NCBI RefSeq assembly: GCF_900090275.1
Contig: NZ_LT607755.1
Span: 4,588,001-4,652,000 of the forward strand
DNA from: Micromonospora zamorensis
Lineage (GTDB): Bacteria > Actinomycetota > Actinomycetes > Mycobacteriales > Micromonosporaceae
Reading direction: 5' to 3'
Length of the DNA: 64,000 bases
The position numbers were made by a program, and so were the translations under genes. This document shows, piece after piece, positions 16,373 through 25,708 of this stretch; within the stretch, counting starts at the first letter, position 1, and each line of letters starts with the position of its first letter. Below the pieces are notes generated by a model. The model was not told where the DNA came from, made no database searches, and saw nothing but the letters and a program-made list of their open reading frames with translations.

Positions 16373-18130
16373 ATGCCCACCCTGCGTCTCGCCCTGTCCC
16401 AGGTCAACCCGAGCGTCGGCGACCTCGCCGGAAACGCCGACCTGGTCCGCAGCTGGACTCGCCAGGCCGCCGATGCCGGTGCCCAGCTGGTGCTCTTCCC
16501 GGAAATGATGCTCACCGGTTACCCGGTGGAGGACCTGGTCTTCCGGCGCTCCTTCGTGGCCGCGTCCCGGGCCGCCGTGGAACGGCTCGCGGCCGACCTC
16601 GCCACGGACGGCCTCGGCGAGGTGCCGGTGGTGGTCGGCTACCTGGACGCCGACGGGCCGCCGCAGGTCAGCGGCGACGCCGAGCCGGGCCGGGGTGCCC
16701 GCAACGCCGCCGCGCTGCTGCACCGGGGGGTCGTCGCCGCCCGCTACTTCAAGCACCACCTGCCCAATTACGGGGTCTTCGACGAGGACCGCTACTTCCT
16801 CCCCGGCGACACGCTGACGGTGGTGCGGATCGGTGGCGTGGACGTCGCGCTGACCATCTGCGAGGACCTGTGGCAGGCCGGCGGCCCGTTCGCCGCCGCC
16901 CGGCAGGCCGGCGTCGGCCTCGTGGTCAACATCAACGGCTCGCCGTACGAGCTGAACAAGGACGACATCCGGCTGCCGCTGGTCCGCCGCCGGGCCGCCG
17001 AGGCGGGCGCCGCCATCGCGTACGTCAACATGATCGGCGGACAGGACGAGCTGGTCTTCGAGGGCGACTCGATGATCGTGACCGCCGACGGTGAGCTGCT
17101 CACCCGCGCCCCGCAGTTCGTCGAGCACCTGCTCGTGCACGACGTCGAGCTGCCGGCCGCCACCGCCACGACGACCACGGAGGCCGTCGCGGACGGCATG
17201 CGCATCGTGCACAGCACGCTGGACGGCATTCCGGCCGCGCCGACCGGCCCGGGCGCCACCGGCGGTCTGATCGAGCCGGTGGCCGACGAGGCCGAGGTGT
17301 GGCAGGCCCTGGTGTTGGGTCTGCGCGACTACGTCAACAAGAACCGGTTCCCGTCGGTGGTGCTCGGCCTCTCCGGCGGCATCGACTCGGCGGTGGTGGC
17401 CGCGTTGGCCGTCGACGCGCTCGGACCGGACCGGGTGGTCGGTGTGTCGCTGCCCAGCCAGCACTCCTCGGAGCACTCCCGGGAGGACGCCGCCGACCTG
17501 GCCAAGCGCACCGGCCTGGACTACCGCGTCGAGCCGATCCAGCCGATGGTGGACGGCTTCCTGGCCAACCTGTCGCTGTCCGGTGTGGCCGTGGAGAACC
17601 TCCAGGCCCGGGTCCGTGGCGTGATCCTGATGGCGCTGTCGAACCAGGAGGGCCACCTGGTGCTGACCACCGGCAACAAGAGTGAGCTGGCGGTCGGCTA
17701 CTCCACCCTGTACGGCGACTCGGTGGGCGGCTTCAACCCGGTCAAGGACGTCTGGAAGACCCTGATCTGGCGGCTCGCGAAGTGGCGCAACCGGGACGCG
17801 GCCCGGCGCGGCGAGACCGCCCCGATCCCGGAGAACTCGATCGGCAAGCCGCCGAGCGCCGAGCTGAGCCCGGGCCAACTGGACAGCGACAGCCTGCCCG
17901 ACTACGACGTACTGGACCCGATCCTGATCGGCTACGTCGACGGCGACCTCGGCCGCGACGGGCTGGTCGAGTCGGGTCACGACCCGGCGATCGTGGACAA
18001 GGTGCTGCGGCTGGTGGATACCGCCGAGTACAAGCGGCGGCAGTCGGCACCGGGCACGAAGATCTCCATGAAGGCGTTCGGTCGGGACCGCCGTCTGCCG
18101 ATCACCAACCGGTGGCGCGAGCACGGCTGA
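16373..18130 (+). CDS. nadE: Glutamine-dependent NAD+ synthetase
   Basis: 585 aa with two domains. The N-terminal nitrilase-like amidase (about 1-270) releases ammonia from glutamine; its triad is Glu44 (FPEMM), Lys127 (FKHHLPNYG) and Cys163 (TICEDLW). The C-terminal synthetase (about 300-585) has the ATP-pyrophosphatase loop LSGGIDSA (333-340). The enzyme converts deamido-NAD to NAD, the last step of cofactor synthesis. ATG at 16373 has GAGG just upstream. It is divergent from glnA2 and followed by panB, so glutamine and cofactor genes cluster here. Confidence 0.97.
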   Translation: MPTLRLALSQVNPSVGDLAGNADLVRSWTRQAADAGAQLVLFPEMMLTGYPVEDLVFRRSFVAASRAAVERLAADLATDGLGEVPVVVGYLDADGPPQVSGDAEPGRGARNAAALLHRGVVAARYFKHHLPNYGVFDEDRYFLPGDTLTVVRIGGVDVALTICEDLWQAGGPFAAARQAGVGLVVNINGSPYELNKDDIRLPLVRRRAAEAGAAIAYVNMIGGQDELVFEGDSMIVTADGELLTRAPQFVEHLLVHDVELPAATATTTTEAVADGMRIVHSTLDGIPAAPTGPGATGGLIEPVADEAEVWQALVLGLRDYVNKNRFPSVVLGLSGGIDSAVVAALAVDALGPDRVVGVSLPSQHSSEHSREDAADLAKRTGLDYRVEPIQPMVDGFLANLSLSGVAVENLQARVRGVILMALSNQEGHLVLTTGNKSELAVGYSTLYGDSVGGFNPVKDVWKTLIWRLAKWRNRDAARRGETAPIPENSIGKPPSAELSPGQLDSDSLPDYDVLDPILIGYVDGDLGRDGLVESGHDPAIVDKVLRLVDTAEYKRRQSAPGTKISMKAFGRDRRLPITNRWREHG

Positions 18131-18322
18131 GGCGTACCCCTGGGGGTGTCGGGTCGGTGGCGGGACCCGGCGCCGCCTCGCGGGGGCCGCGCGGCGCGGG
18201 CCTCGCGGTTTCGCTGTGGAGTGACATCTTGCACTGGGCCCTGCCGTCACCCCGTCTCACGGTGCGACGATCGCGACGGAACCCGGGGACCGCGCAGGCG
18301 GCCTCGAGGAAGGGAGACAGAG

Positions 18323-19168
18323 ATGGTGGAGTCCACTCCGAACGAGGTGACCGCGCTGTACGGCGGCCCGGCCACCCGACGGGTCCGCACCCGGGACCTG
18401 ATCGCCGCGAAGGAGCGCGGTGAGCGGTGGCCGATGCTGACGTCGTACGACCAGTACACGGCGTCGATCTTCGACCAGGCCGGTGTGCCGGTGCTGCTGG
18501 TCGGCGACTCGGCCGCGAACAACGTGTTCGGCTACGAGACGACTCTGCCGGTCACGGCCGACGAGTTGCTTCCGCTGGTGCGCGCCGTGGTGCGGGCGAC
18601 CCGGCAGGCGCTGATCGTCGGTGACCTGCCGTTCGGCTCGTACGAGGAGGGGCCGGCGCAGGCGCTGCGCACCGCCGTCCGGTTCATGAAGGAGGGTGGC
18701 TGCCACGCGGTGAAGCTGGAGGGTGGCCGCCGCTGCGCCGAGCAGATCGCGGCGATCGTCGGCGCCGGCATTCCGGTGATGGCGCACATCGGTTTCACCC
18801 CGCAGAGCGAGCACACGCTGGGCGGCTACCGGGTGCAGGGCCGGGGTGACGCCGCCGACGAGGTGCTCGCCGACGCGCGGGCGGTCACGGAGGCGGGGGC
18901 GTTCGCTGTGGTGCTGGAGATGGTGCCCGGCGAGGTGGCCAAGCGGATCACCCACGAGCTGCCGATCCCGACGGTGGGCATCGGCGCCGGCCCGGACACC
19001 GACGCGCAGGTGCTGGTCTGGCAGGACATGGCGGGCCTGCGGACCGGAAAGGCGCCCCGCTTCGTCAAGCGGTACGCGGACCTGGCCGGCGTGCTCACCG
19101 ACGCCACCCGGCGTTTCGCCGACGAGGTCCGGGGCGGCGAGTTCCCGGCCGCGGAGCACACCTTCTAG
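18323..19168 (+). CDS. panB: 3-methyl-2-oxobutanoate hydroxymethyltransferase
   Basis: 281 aa, full length. PanB adds the hydroxymethyl group from methylene-tetrahydrofolate to ketoisovalerate, the first committed step of pantothenate and CoA synthesis. Seen: [24 protein letters not shown] with metal-binding aspartates, [23 protein letters not shown] and the catalytic-site [12 protein letters not shown] at 18323 follows AAGGGAGA by 6 bases. It is about 190 bases after nadE. The 3' side carries a long repeat hairpin. Confidence 0.97.
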   Translation: MVESTPNEVTALYGGPATRRVRTRDLIAAKERGERWPMLTSYDQYTASIFDQAGVPVLLVGDSAANNVFGYETTLPVTADELLPLVRAVVRATRQALIVGDLPFGSYEEGPAQALRTAVRFMKEGGCHAVKLEGGRRCAEQIAAIVGAGIPVMAHIGFTPQSEHTLGGYRVQGRGDAADEVLADARAVTEAGAFAVVLEMVPGEVAKRITHELPIPTVGIGAGPDTDAQVLVWQDMAGLRTGKAPRFVKRYADLAGVLTDATRRFADEVRGGEFPAAEHTF

Positions 19169-19178
19169 GAATGCTCAC

Positions 19179-19263
19179 GGCGTGATCCACTCGGGTTTGC
19201 CGAAAACGCGGTGTCCCTGACCTCGGGACACCGCGTTTTCACGAAACCGGAGTGGATCACGCC
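19179..19263. repeat. Intergenic long hairpin, family 1 copy B
   Basis: The best-formed copy. Outer arms GGCGTGATCCACTCGGGTTT and its near-complement ending GAGTGGATCACGCC enclose a perfect 16-bp inner stem (19202-19217 with 19225-19240). It lies between panB and the convergent F420 oxidoreductase gene, where it could also end transcription. Confidence 0.85.
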
Positions 19264-19276
19264 GCCAGAGAATGAC

Positions 19277-19975
19277 TCAGATGTCGGTGACGCGGATGCC
19301 CGCGTGTGCCTTGTAACGCTTGTTGATCGCGATCAGGTTCGCGGTGAACGCCTCGATCTGGTGGGCGTTGCGCAACCGCCCGGCGTAGATGCCGCGCATC
19401 CCCGGGATCCGGGCAGCGAGCGCGCCGACCACGTCGACCAGCTCCCGGTCCTCGGTGCAGATCAGCACGTCCAGGTCGATCCGGTCGACCTCCGGGTCGG
19501 CCAGCAGCGGGGCGCTGACGTGATTGAACGCCGAGCAGACCCGGGAGTCGGGCAGCAACGCGGCGGCCTGCTGCACGGCGCTGCCCTCGGCGACGGTCAG
19601 CGCGTACGGGCCCTGCTTGTCGAAGCCGAGCGGGTTGACGCAGTCGACGACGATCTTGCCGGCGAGTGGCTCGGCGAGGGCGGCGACGGTGGCGGCGTGT
19701 CCGTCCCACGGCACCGCGATGATCACCACGTCGCTGCGTCGGGCCACCTCGTCGTTGGCCGCGCCCGTGACACTGCCGGTGGCTGGCACACCGGGCAGGG
19801 CGGCGATCTCGGCTGCGGACTCGGCGGCCCGCTCAGCGTTGCGGGAGCCGATCAACACCGTCTGCCCGGCCCGCGCGAACCGGTAGGCGAGACCTCGCCC
19901 CTGGTCGCCGGTGCCACCGATGATGCCGACCGTCAGCCCGGACACGTCGGGGAGCGTGCTCGCGTCGTATGCCAT
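19277..19975 (-). CDS. F420H2:NADP+ oxidoreductase (NADPH-dependent F420 reductase)
   Basis: 232 aa. It moves hydride between coenzyme F420 and NADP, feeding F420-dependent reductases. The N-terminus has a Rossmann motif GIIGGTGDQGRGLAYRFA and the NADP-selective IGSRNAERA. Then come VIIAVPWDG and DCVNPL, all typical of the Fno family. ATG at 19975. Its presence shows the host uses F420, as expected for actinobacteria. Confidence 0.92.
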   Translation of the reverse strand: MAYDASTLPDVSGLTVGIIGGTGDQGRGLAYRFARAGQTVLIGSRNAERAAESAAEIAALPGVPATGSVTGAANDEVARRSDVVIIAVPWDGHAATVAALAEPLAGKIVVDCVNPLGFDKQGPYALTVAEGSAVQQAAALLPDSRVCSAFNHVSAPLLADPEVDRIDLDVLICTEDRELVDVVGALAARIPGMRGIYAGRLRNAHQIEAFTANLIAINKRYKAHAGIRVTDI

Positions 19976-20062
19976 GGGTTCATCCTCGCAAACCGACCGG
20001 TCCGGCAGCAGCGCGGAGCACTGTGACGATCCCCGCTGCCCCCGAGGGCCGCGACCGCAGGG

Positions 20063-21493
20063 TCAGGCCAGCTCGAACAGGACCGTGCGGGCCGTCGGGT
20101 CCGCGGTGACCAGCCGGACGCGGACTCGTTCGCCGAGCGGCAGGTCGCCGAGGCAGCGGCTGCGCACCGGCGGGGCGTCCAGCGCGACAGTGCCGCCGGG
20201 CGGTCGGGTGCGGGCCCGACCGTTGGGCGGCGCGTCGACGTCCAGCACTGCCGCGTCGAAGGTCTCACCCACCCGGTGCTCCAGCAGCACCGCCTCGGCC
20301 AGCTCGACGGCGCCCCGGGTGGCCGTCGAGGCGATCCGGTCGGTGCTGGCCATCACCTCGGGCAGCCGGGGCAGCGCGGCGCGGGCCCAGTCGGGCACCG
20401 GCTGGCCCGCGTGCAGGGCCAGGCAGACCTCCGTGGCGTACCGGTCGGCCAGACGCCGCAACGGCGCCGTGACGTGGGCGTACGTGGCTGCCACGCCCCC
20501 ATGCTCCGGTTGCTCCGGCACCGTCCCGTCGAAGGCGGTGTACGCGGCGCCGCGCATCAACTCGGCCGCCTGGTCGATGAACGCGGCGGCGCGCGGCTGG
20601 GAGGCGTCCAGGCCGGCGATCACCTGACCCGGGCCCACGTCGTCTGGCCAGTGCACGCGCAGCGGCGCGGCGGCGGCCCGCAGCCGCTGCACGGCCTCCG
20701 GTTTCGGCGCGGGCATCGTCCGCAGCAACCCGATCCGGCCGGCCAGCATGATGTCGGCGGCGGCCATCCCGGTCAGCAGGGAGATCTGGGCGTTGTGCTC
20801 CTCCATCGGCACCGGCGCGCGCAGCACCAGTTGCCAGCCGTCGCCGTCGGGCTCCAGATCCTGCTCGGGCAACGGCAGGTTGATGGCGCCCCGGCGCAAC
20901 CCGCGTGCCGTCAGCCGGTCGCCGATCTCGGGCAGCAGTGCGATCGGCTCGGGCAGCCGCCCGGCGTCGGCTGCCGCCTGCACCCCGGTGTAGTCGAGTT
21001 TGGCCCGGCTGCGAACCAGGGCACGTTCCAGCTCCACGGCCACGGTGCCGCCGTCGGCGTCCAGGTCGATGGTCCAGACCACCGCGGCCCGGTCGTCGTC
21101 GGGCAGCAGGCTGGCCGCACCCTCGCTGAGCGTGTGTGGGTGCAGCGGCACGTTCCCGTCGGGCAGGTAGATGGTCTGCCCGCGCCGCCAGGTCTCCGCC
21201 TCCAACGCGCCGCCCGGGGCGACGTGGGCGGCGACGTCGGCGATCGCGTACCGCACCCGGTAGCCGCCACCTGGACGGCGGGCGAGGTGCATCGCCTGGT
21301 CCAGGTCGCGGGAGGTGGCCGGGTCGACAGTGACGAACGGTACGTCGGTGCGGTCGACGGGCGGGCGCGGCGGCGCGCCGGCCGCCTCGTCGGCCTCACG
21401 TTGGGCGTCGGCCGGGAACTCCCCGGGCAGGCCGAGTTCGCGGCGCAGTGCGCCGAAGTCGATGCGGGGCGCGAGTACGCGTCGAATGACCAC
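20063..21493 (-). CDS. RNB-domain ribonuclease (RNase II/R family)
   Basis: 476 aa. The catalytic RNB domain fills about residues 45-380, with the metal-binding VDPATSRDLDQAMHL, YAIADVAAHV, LPLHPHTLSEG-like (VPLHPHTLSEG) and MILAGR-type (IMLAGRIG) stretches, and TAPLRRLADRY at the end. It degrades single-stranded RNA 3' to 5'. The N-terminal cold-shock RNA-binding domains of full RNase R are missing, so this is the short actinobacterial form. GTG at 21493 has AGGA 8 bases upstream. Confidence 0.92.
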   Translation of the reverse strand: MVIRRVLAPRIDFGALRRELGLPGEFPADAQREADEAAGAPPRPPVDRTDVPFVTVDPATSRDLDQAMHLARRPGGGYRVRYAIADVAAHVAPGGALEAETWRRGQTIYLPDGNVPLHPHTLSEGAASLLPDDDRAAVVWTIDLDADGGTVAVELERALVRSRAKLDYTGVQAAADAGRLPEPIALLPEIGDRLTARGLRRGAINLPLPEQDLEPDGDGWQLVLRAPVPMEEHNAQISLLTGMAAADIMLAGRIGLLRTMPAPKPEAVQRLRAAAAPLRVHWPDDVGPGQVIAGLDASQPRAAAFIDQAAELMRGAAYTAFDGTVPEQPEHGGVAATYAHVTAPLRRLADRYATEVCLALHAGQPVPDWARAALPRLPEVMASTDRIASTATRGAVELAEAVLLEHRVGETFDAAVLDVDAPPNGRARTRPPGGTVALDAPPVRSRCLGDLPLGERVRVRLVTADPTARTVLFELA

Positions 21494-21579
21494 GGGTCAA
21501 TCCTGACAGCGCCGCCGGTGATCCGCTTCCGGTGACCGGCCGAGATATCTCTCCCCGGGCGAGCCGGGTCGACCTGCGC

Positions 21580-22419
21580 TCAGCCGGTCGCCTTCCGGGC
21601 AGCGCTGCGCGGGCTCCGGGGCGCGGTGGCCCGTGCGGCGGCAGGGCGGGCCGGTGACTTGCGGGCGGTCACCTTGCGGGCCGGGGCCTTGGCCGCGACG
21701 GTCTTCTTCGCCGGGGCCTTCTTGGCCGCCGCCTTGCGCGCGGTGGTCGACGAGGTGCCCGTCGCCTTCGCGGCCGGGGCCTTCTTCGCCGGAGCCTTGC
21801 GAGCACCGCCGCTGGGACCGGTCGACGCGGTCTTCTTCGCCGGCGCCTTCTTGGCGGCCGTCTTCGTCGCCGCCGTCCTCTTCGCCGCTGTCTTCTTGAC
21901 GGCGGACGCCTTGGTCGCGGTCTTACGCGCCGGCGCCTTCGCCGCTGCGGTGGTCTTCTTCGCCGCCGAGGTGGTGGTCTTCTTCGCGGCGCCCACGGTC
22001 TTCTTCGCGGCGCTGGTGGTCTTCTTCGCCGTACCCGTGGTCTTCTTCGCCGTGCCCGTCGTCTTCTTCGCGGCTGCGGTGGTCTTGCGCGTCGCGGACG
22101 CCGGGGCCCGCTTCGCCGCGACAGTTGTCGAGCGGGTGGTGGTCTTCTTCGCGGGGGCCTTCTTGGCCGTCGTGGTGGCCTTGGTCGTGGTCTTCTTCGC
22201 GGGAGCCTTCGTGGCCGCCGTGGTGGTCTTCTTCGCCGGGGCACGTCCCGCGCCGCCGGCGGCCTTCCTCGCCGGGGCCTTCGCCGCCTTCGCACCCGCC
22301 GTGGACTTGCGGACGGGGGTGGTCCGGCTCGCGGCCGTGTTGCGCTCCGCCGCGGCGGTCTTCTTCGCGGTGGTGCGTCGGGCGGCCGGGCGGGTGGTGG
22401 CCTGCTGTGCTTCGGCCAT
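21580..22419 (-). CDS. Histone H1-like Lys/Ala/Pro-rich DNA-binding protein
   Basis: 279 aa made almost entirely of Lys, Ala, Thr, Pro and Arg in APAKKTT, AAKKTTG and APARK repeats, with no acidic domain. Such tails resemble eukaryotic histone H1 and the basic C-terminal domain of actinobacterial HU (HupB), and are expected to bind and compact DNA. Unlike HupB no N-terminal HU fold is present. ATG at 22419 follows a perfect AAGGAGGG by 8 bases, suggesting strong expression. The repeats make its length likely to vary among strains. Confidence 0.85.
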   Translation of the reverse strand: MAEAQQATTRPAARRTTAKKTAAAERNTAASRTTPVRKSTAGAKAAKAPARKAAGGAGRAPAKKTTTAATKAPAKKTTTKATTTAKKAPAKKTTTRSTTVAAKRAPASATRKTTAAAKKTTGTAKKTTGTAKKTTSAAKKTVGAAKKTTTSAAKKTTAAAKAPARKTATKASAVKKTAAKRTAATKTAAKKAPAKKTASTGPSGGARKAPAKKAPAAKATGTSSTTARKAAAKKAPAKKTVAAKAPARKVTARKSPARPAAARATAPRSPRSAARKATG

Positions 22420-22501
22420 CGTGGTTCCCTCCTTGGGGACGTGCTCTCGCGTGCGTCCTCGCGGAGCACGAAATGCCTCGGCGCGGGCCGTCCCGCGCCG
22501 C

Positions 22502-22705
22502 CTACTTGTTCTCCCCGGCCCAACGAGCGTCCTCGGCATCCCACGCCTCGTTCCGCTCCTGCACGCGTTGCAGGGCGTTCTCCGCGTCGGCCGCCGAGTT
22601 GTACGGGCCGAGAACGTGCTTCGCCGGACACACGTCGGCGTCCGTCTCGACCCGGTGATGCCGGGTGCACCAGTAGAACTGCCCACCACGTTCGCTGTCG
22701 CTCAT
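22502..22705 (-). CDS. Small conserved-looking protein with Cys/His cluster, unknown function
   Basis: 67 aa from ATG 22705. Contains FYWCTRHHRVETDADVCPAKH, two cysteines and three histidines suggesting a small metal site or a knuckle, then LGPYNSAADAENAL and a charged helix. It is just upstream of the H1-like gene on the same strand (82-bp gap). No family recognised with confidence. Confidence 0.7.
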   Translation of the reverse strand: MSDSERGGQFYWCTRHHRVETDADVCPAKHVLGPYNSAADAENALQRVQERNEAWDAEDARWAGENK

Positions 22706-22879
22706 GGGAATCACTGTGCACCGCGAACCGTCAGGCCGCCACCGGATCGCACAAGTCGCCGACCCTCTCCACAGTAGATATGCATGGGGCCCGTGGGGCC
22801 CGAACAGCGAAACGCGTGGGACTGGAGACCGAAAAGATGCGCAGGTCAGTCTCCCCGCGCAGCGGCCTATGATCGCCGG

Positions 22880-23377
22880 ATGGGGACACCGGACTACATC
22901 GTGGGGATGCGCAAGCACGTCGGCAACGACCTGCTCTGGCTGCCCAGCGTCAGCGCGGTGGTCCGCAATGACGCCGGTGAGCTGCTGCTGGGCCAGCGTT
23001 CCGACGACGGGCGCTGGTCGGTGATCAGCGGGTTCGTCGAGCCGGGCGAACAGCCAGCCACCGCGCTGGTCCGCGAGGTGCGGGAGGAGACGGGCCTGGA
23101 CGTCGCGCCGGTGCGGATGTCCAGCGCCGTGTCGCACCCGCACACCTACCCCAACGGGGACCAGTGCGAATACCTGAACCTGGGCTTCCTCTGCCGGGTG
23201 GTGGCCGGCACCGCCCGGGTCAACGACGACGAGTCGCTGGCCGTGCGGTGGTTCGGATTGGACCAGCTGCCAGAGTTGGACAAGCACGCCCTGCTGGTCA
23301 TCGCCTACGCCCTGCGCGACAACCAGTCGGCCGGTTACCTGGAGCCGGGCGTGACGTGGGACGACGTGCCCGACTGA
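22880..23377 (+). CDS. NUDIX hydrolase
   Basis: 165 aa. The Nudix box GFVEPGEQPATALVREVREE (about residues 50-69) followed by TGL fits the family pattern of metal-binding glutamates, so it cleaves a nucleoside-diphosphate-linked substrate, unidentified. The N-terminus MRKHVGNDLLWLP is typical of the actinobacterial subgroup. ATG at 22880 was chosen; no strong ribosome site is seen. It is divergent from the 67-aa gene and convergent with the membrane protein gene 6 bases later. Confidence 0.92.
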   Translation: MGTPDYIVGMRKHVGNDLLWLPSVSAVVRNDAGELLLGQRSDDGRWSVISGFVEPGEQPATALVREVREETGLDVAPVRMSSAVSHPHTYPNGDQCEYLNLGFLCRVVAGTARVNDDESLAVRWFGLDQLPELDKHALLVIAYALRDNQSAGYLEPGVTWDDVPD

Positions 23378-23383
23378 AGGGGT

Positions 23384-24343
23384 TCACGCCGGGGTGGACG
23401 CGAGCACGACCGGAGCGGTCGGCGCCGACCGGGCCGCCCGGATGGTGTACGCGAGCGCGTACGGCGTGCAGGCCAGGTAGAGCATGGGTTCCGTCGGCAC
23501 CCGGTTGCTGATGATTCCAAAGATCTCCCATGGAATCGTGGGTCGGGGTAGGCCGATGTTCCAGTCTGTCCAGGCGGCGAGGAGCCACAGCGGCGCGGAG
23601 ATCCGGTCGATGCTCTCCACCGGCGTCGGACCGATGACCGGGCCAGCGCGATAGCCCGCCGAGATGGCGTCGACAACGGCGAGAATCATCGCGAGGTCGG
23701 CGGCGGCGAGTGCGCCGAGGCCGCCCACCCACCAGGCCGCGTGGAGGCGATGCCGAACGGCGAGGCTCGCCGCGGCCCAGAGGGCCAGCGTCAGACCGGC
23801 CAACCAGAGCAGCAGCCCGGGTACGAAGGTGGCCAGGTCATCCGGGGAGATGGCCGACAGGAACACGACTGCGGCCGCCCCGATGGGGAGCACCACCCCG
23901 AGCGCGATGCGTAGCGGTCCGTCGAGTGCGGTGTGCCGGGCCCAGCGCGCGGCGAACACCGCCAGCAGCAGCGCCAACCCGACGGTGAACGCCGACCAGA
24001 GCGGCCTCTGCGCCCGCTCCGACCAGCTCTCGGCCAACACGCGCTCGATCGGGTACAGGGCGTACGCACCGACGAGCACGATCCCGACGCAGGCGATCGG
24101 GGACAGCAGCAACGCGGCCGCGGTGCGGCCGATCCGACCGCGCATCACTGTGCGGTCGACGATCGGGGCGCCGGCCCGGCCGACGGCCAGGCTCACCGCG
24201 AAGCCGAGCATCTTCGTCCGGTGACCGCTCTCGGCGAGCACGTGCAGCTCGGCGGCCCACTCGCGGCGCAGGTCGACGCGGACGTCGGCCGGCCAGCGGC
24301 GCGCGGCCATCTCCAGCAGCAGTTCGGCGGCCCGGCGGGTCAC
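23384..24343 (-). CDS. PadR-associated membrane protein (permease-prefix type N-terminus)
   Basis: 319 aa. The first 60 residues are a helical, cytoplasmic RRAAELLLEMAARRWP / REWAAELHVL segment like the prefix found beside PadR regulators. About seven membrane segments follow. Start GTG at 24343 overlaps the PadR stop by 4 bases (GTGA), so the two are coupled and probably act together, the regulator controlling a membrane-stress or transport function that is not identifiable. Confidence 0.8.
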   Translation of the reverse strand: MTRRAAELLLEMAARRWPADVRVDLRREWAAELHVLAESGHRTKMLGFAVSLAVGRAGAPIVDRTVMRGRIGRTAAALLLSPIACVGIVLVGAYALYPIERVLAESWSERAQRPLWSAFTVGLALLLAVFAARWARHTALDGPLRIALGVVLPIGAAAVVFLSAISPDDLATFVPGLLLWLAGLTLALWAAASLAVRHRLHAAWWVGGLGALAAADLAMILAVVDAISAGYRAGPVIGPTPVESIDRISAPLWLLAAWTDWNIGLPRPTIPWEIFGIISNRVPTEPMLYLACTPYALAYTIRAARSAPTAPVVLASTPA

Positions 24344-24672
24344 CACGCTGGCGCTCCGGTGGGCTCGGTGCCGCCCCACGAGGGACGAGCGTCGGGGATC
24401 GCGGCGCGCAGGTCGGCGAGAGCCTGGCGGGCCTGCGTCACCCCGACGGCGGTCAACCGGTAGTAGCGACGGGCCGGCCGGCCGGCCGCGACGGGGTCGA
24501 TCGCCTCCCAGTCGGCGTCCAGCCAGCCGGCCGCGCTCAGCCGGTGCAGCACCGGGTAGAGGGTGCCGCTGGGCAGGCCGGTCAATCGCATCAGGTCCAG
24601 CCCGTAGCGCTGCTCGTCGGGTTCGGCGAGCAGCGCCGCGAGCACCTTCGCGACCGGAATGGTCATCCGCAT
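24340..24672 (-). CDS. PadR family transcriptional regulator
   Basis: 110 aa. A winged-helix core: VAKVLAALLAEPDEQRYGLDLMRLTGLPSGTLYPVLHRL, then GRPARRYYRLTAVG forming the wing. The C-terminal dimer helix is short. ATG at 24672 (a second ATG at 24666 is possible). It lies 20 bases after the AraC/GyrI gene and is coupled to the membrane protein after it. A TGTA-N9-TACA dyad just upstream may be its operator. Confidence 0.9.
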   Translation of the reverse strand: MRMTIPVAKVLAALLAEPDEQRYGLDLMRLTGLPSGTLYPVLHRLSAAGWLDADWEAIDPVAAGRPARRYYRLTAVGVTQARQALADLRAAIPDARPSWGGTEPTGAPAW

Positions 24673-24680
24673 CCGACCAC

Positions 24681-24697
24681 TGTATCGGAACTCTACA
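24681..24697. promoter_or_regulatory. Possible PadR operator (TGTA-N9-TACA)
   Basis: The dyad TGTATCGGAACTCTACA sits immediately before the PadR start and overlaps the last codons of the upstream AraC-type gene. PadR proteins often autoregulate at similar short inverted repeats. Inference only. Confidence 0.35.
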
Positions 24698-25565
24698 TAG
24701 GGGTGTGTGCCCGTTCGACGGGAATCCACAGCTCGGCGTCCGCCTCGGTGCCGTCCGCGGACACCCGGACCCGGGAGATCTCCGGTCCAGGTCGGCTCCG
24801 GTACGGGTTGGACGGAAACCACTGGGTGAACACGTCACGCCACAGGTGCTGCACCGCCTGCGGGAACGCTCCGGAGGTGGTGAACACCGCCCACGTCCCG
24901 GCCTGCACCGGCAGCGCGTCCAGGTCCTCCGGTGGCACGGCACCGGTCACCACCCCGTGCCAGTAGTCCAGCTCGGTGCCCTCCTCCCGGCTGTCGGCGA
25001 GGTTGTCGCTGACGTTGACGATCCCCGCCGGCTCCTGATCGGAGAGCGCCTCGATCCGTGCGGTCGTCTCCTTGTCGATGCTCCGGATGAACGCGACGAT
25101 CGCCGGGTTCATCCCCTCGTGCACCAGCGGGACCCGTGCCTTGCGCCCCACCAGCGCGAACGCGTCCTTGCTGACGATTCGGTACTCCATGCTGCCGCTC
25201 CCTTCGACGGTGAGTCGGAAGGACATCCGGGGCTGGGCACGCAGCGCTGCCCCCGTACGCCGAGCCTCTCCGGGCCCCACGCCGTGCACGGCGTGGAACG
25301 CCCGCGCGAACGCCTCGGCGGACCCGTAGCCGTAGTGCACAGCGACGTCGAGCAACGTCCGCTCCCCCGCGAGCACGTCCGCGCCGGCGACCGTGAGCCG
25401 ACGCCGCCGGATGTACTCCGACAGCGGCATCCCGGCCAGTGCGGAGAACAGCCGCCGGAAGTGGTACTCCGACGTCAGCGCGATCCGCGCAAGGTCGGCC
25501 ACCTCGATCTTCTGGTCGAGGTGACGCTCGATGTAGGCCATCGCCTCGTTGAGCCGATCCAGCAC
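24693..25565 (-). CDS. AraC-family regulator with GyrI-like ligand-binding domain
   Basis: 290 aa. Residues 1-105 are a double helix-turn-helix AraC domain (IERHLDQKIEVADLARIALTSEYHFRRLFSALAG and the second helix YGSAEAFARAFHAVHGVGP). The rest is a GyrI-like effector-binding domain (EYRIVSKDAFALVGRKARVP to AELWIPVE), the Rob/SoxS-style layout that senses hydrophobic drugs. GTG at 25565 follows AAGGAGG by 5 bases. It heads a three-gene minus-strand run with PadR and the membrane protein. Confidence 0.92.
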   Translation of the reverse strand: MLDRLNEAMAYIERHLDQKIEVADLARIALTSEYHFRRLFSALAGMPLSEYIRRRRLTVAGADVLAGERTLLDVAVHYGYGSAEAFARAFHAVHGVGPGEARRTGAALRAQPRMSFRLTVEGSGSMEYRIVSKDAFALVGRKARVPLVHEGMNPAIVAFIRSIDKETTARIEALSDQEPAGIVNVSDNLADSREEGTELDYWHGVVTGAVPPEDLDALPVQAGTWAVFTTSGAFPQAVQHLWRDVFTQWFPSNPYRSRPGPEISRVRVSADGTEADAELWIPVERAHTPM

Positions 25566-25708
25566 CCGGGCCTCCTTCCCTTTCGAGCACTGACGCTAGG
25601 TCGCGGGGTCGGTGGCCCACCCGACATCCGATGCCCGCATCGGTCGGGTGCGCCCGCACCAGTCGTCGTGTCGTAGCCTGGCGGACTTTGCTTCTCCAGG
25701 AGGTTGAC

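Noticed and set aside
14762..18250. 1162-codon minus-strand frame ending in glnA2
   Set aside because: The portion upstream of 16111 is antisense to nadE; the GS fold starts at 16111.
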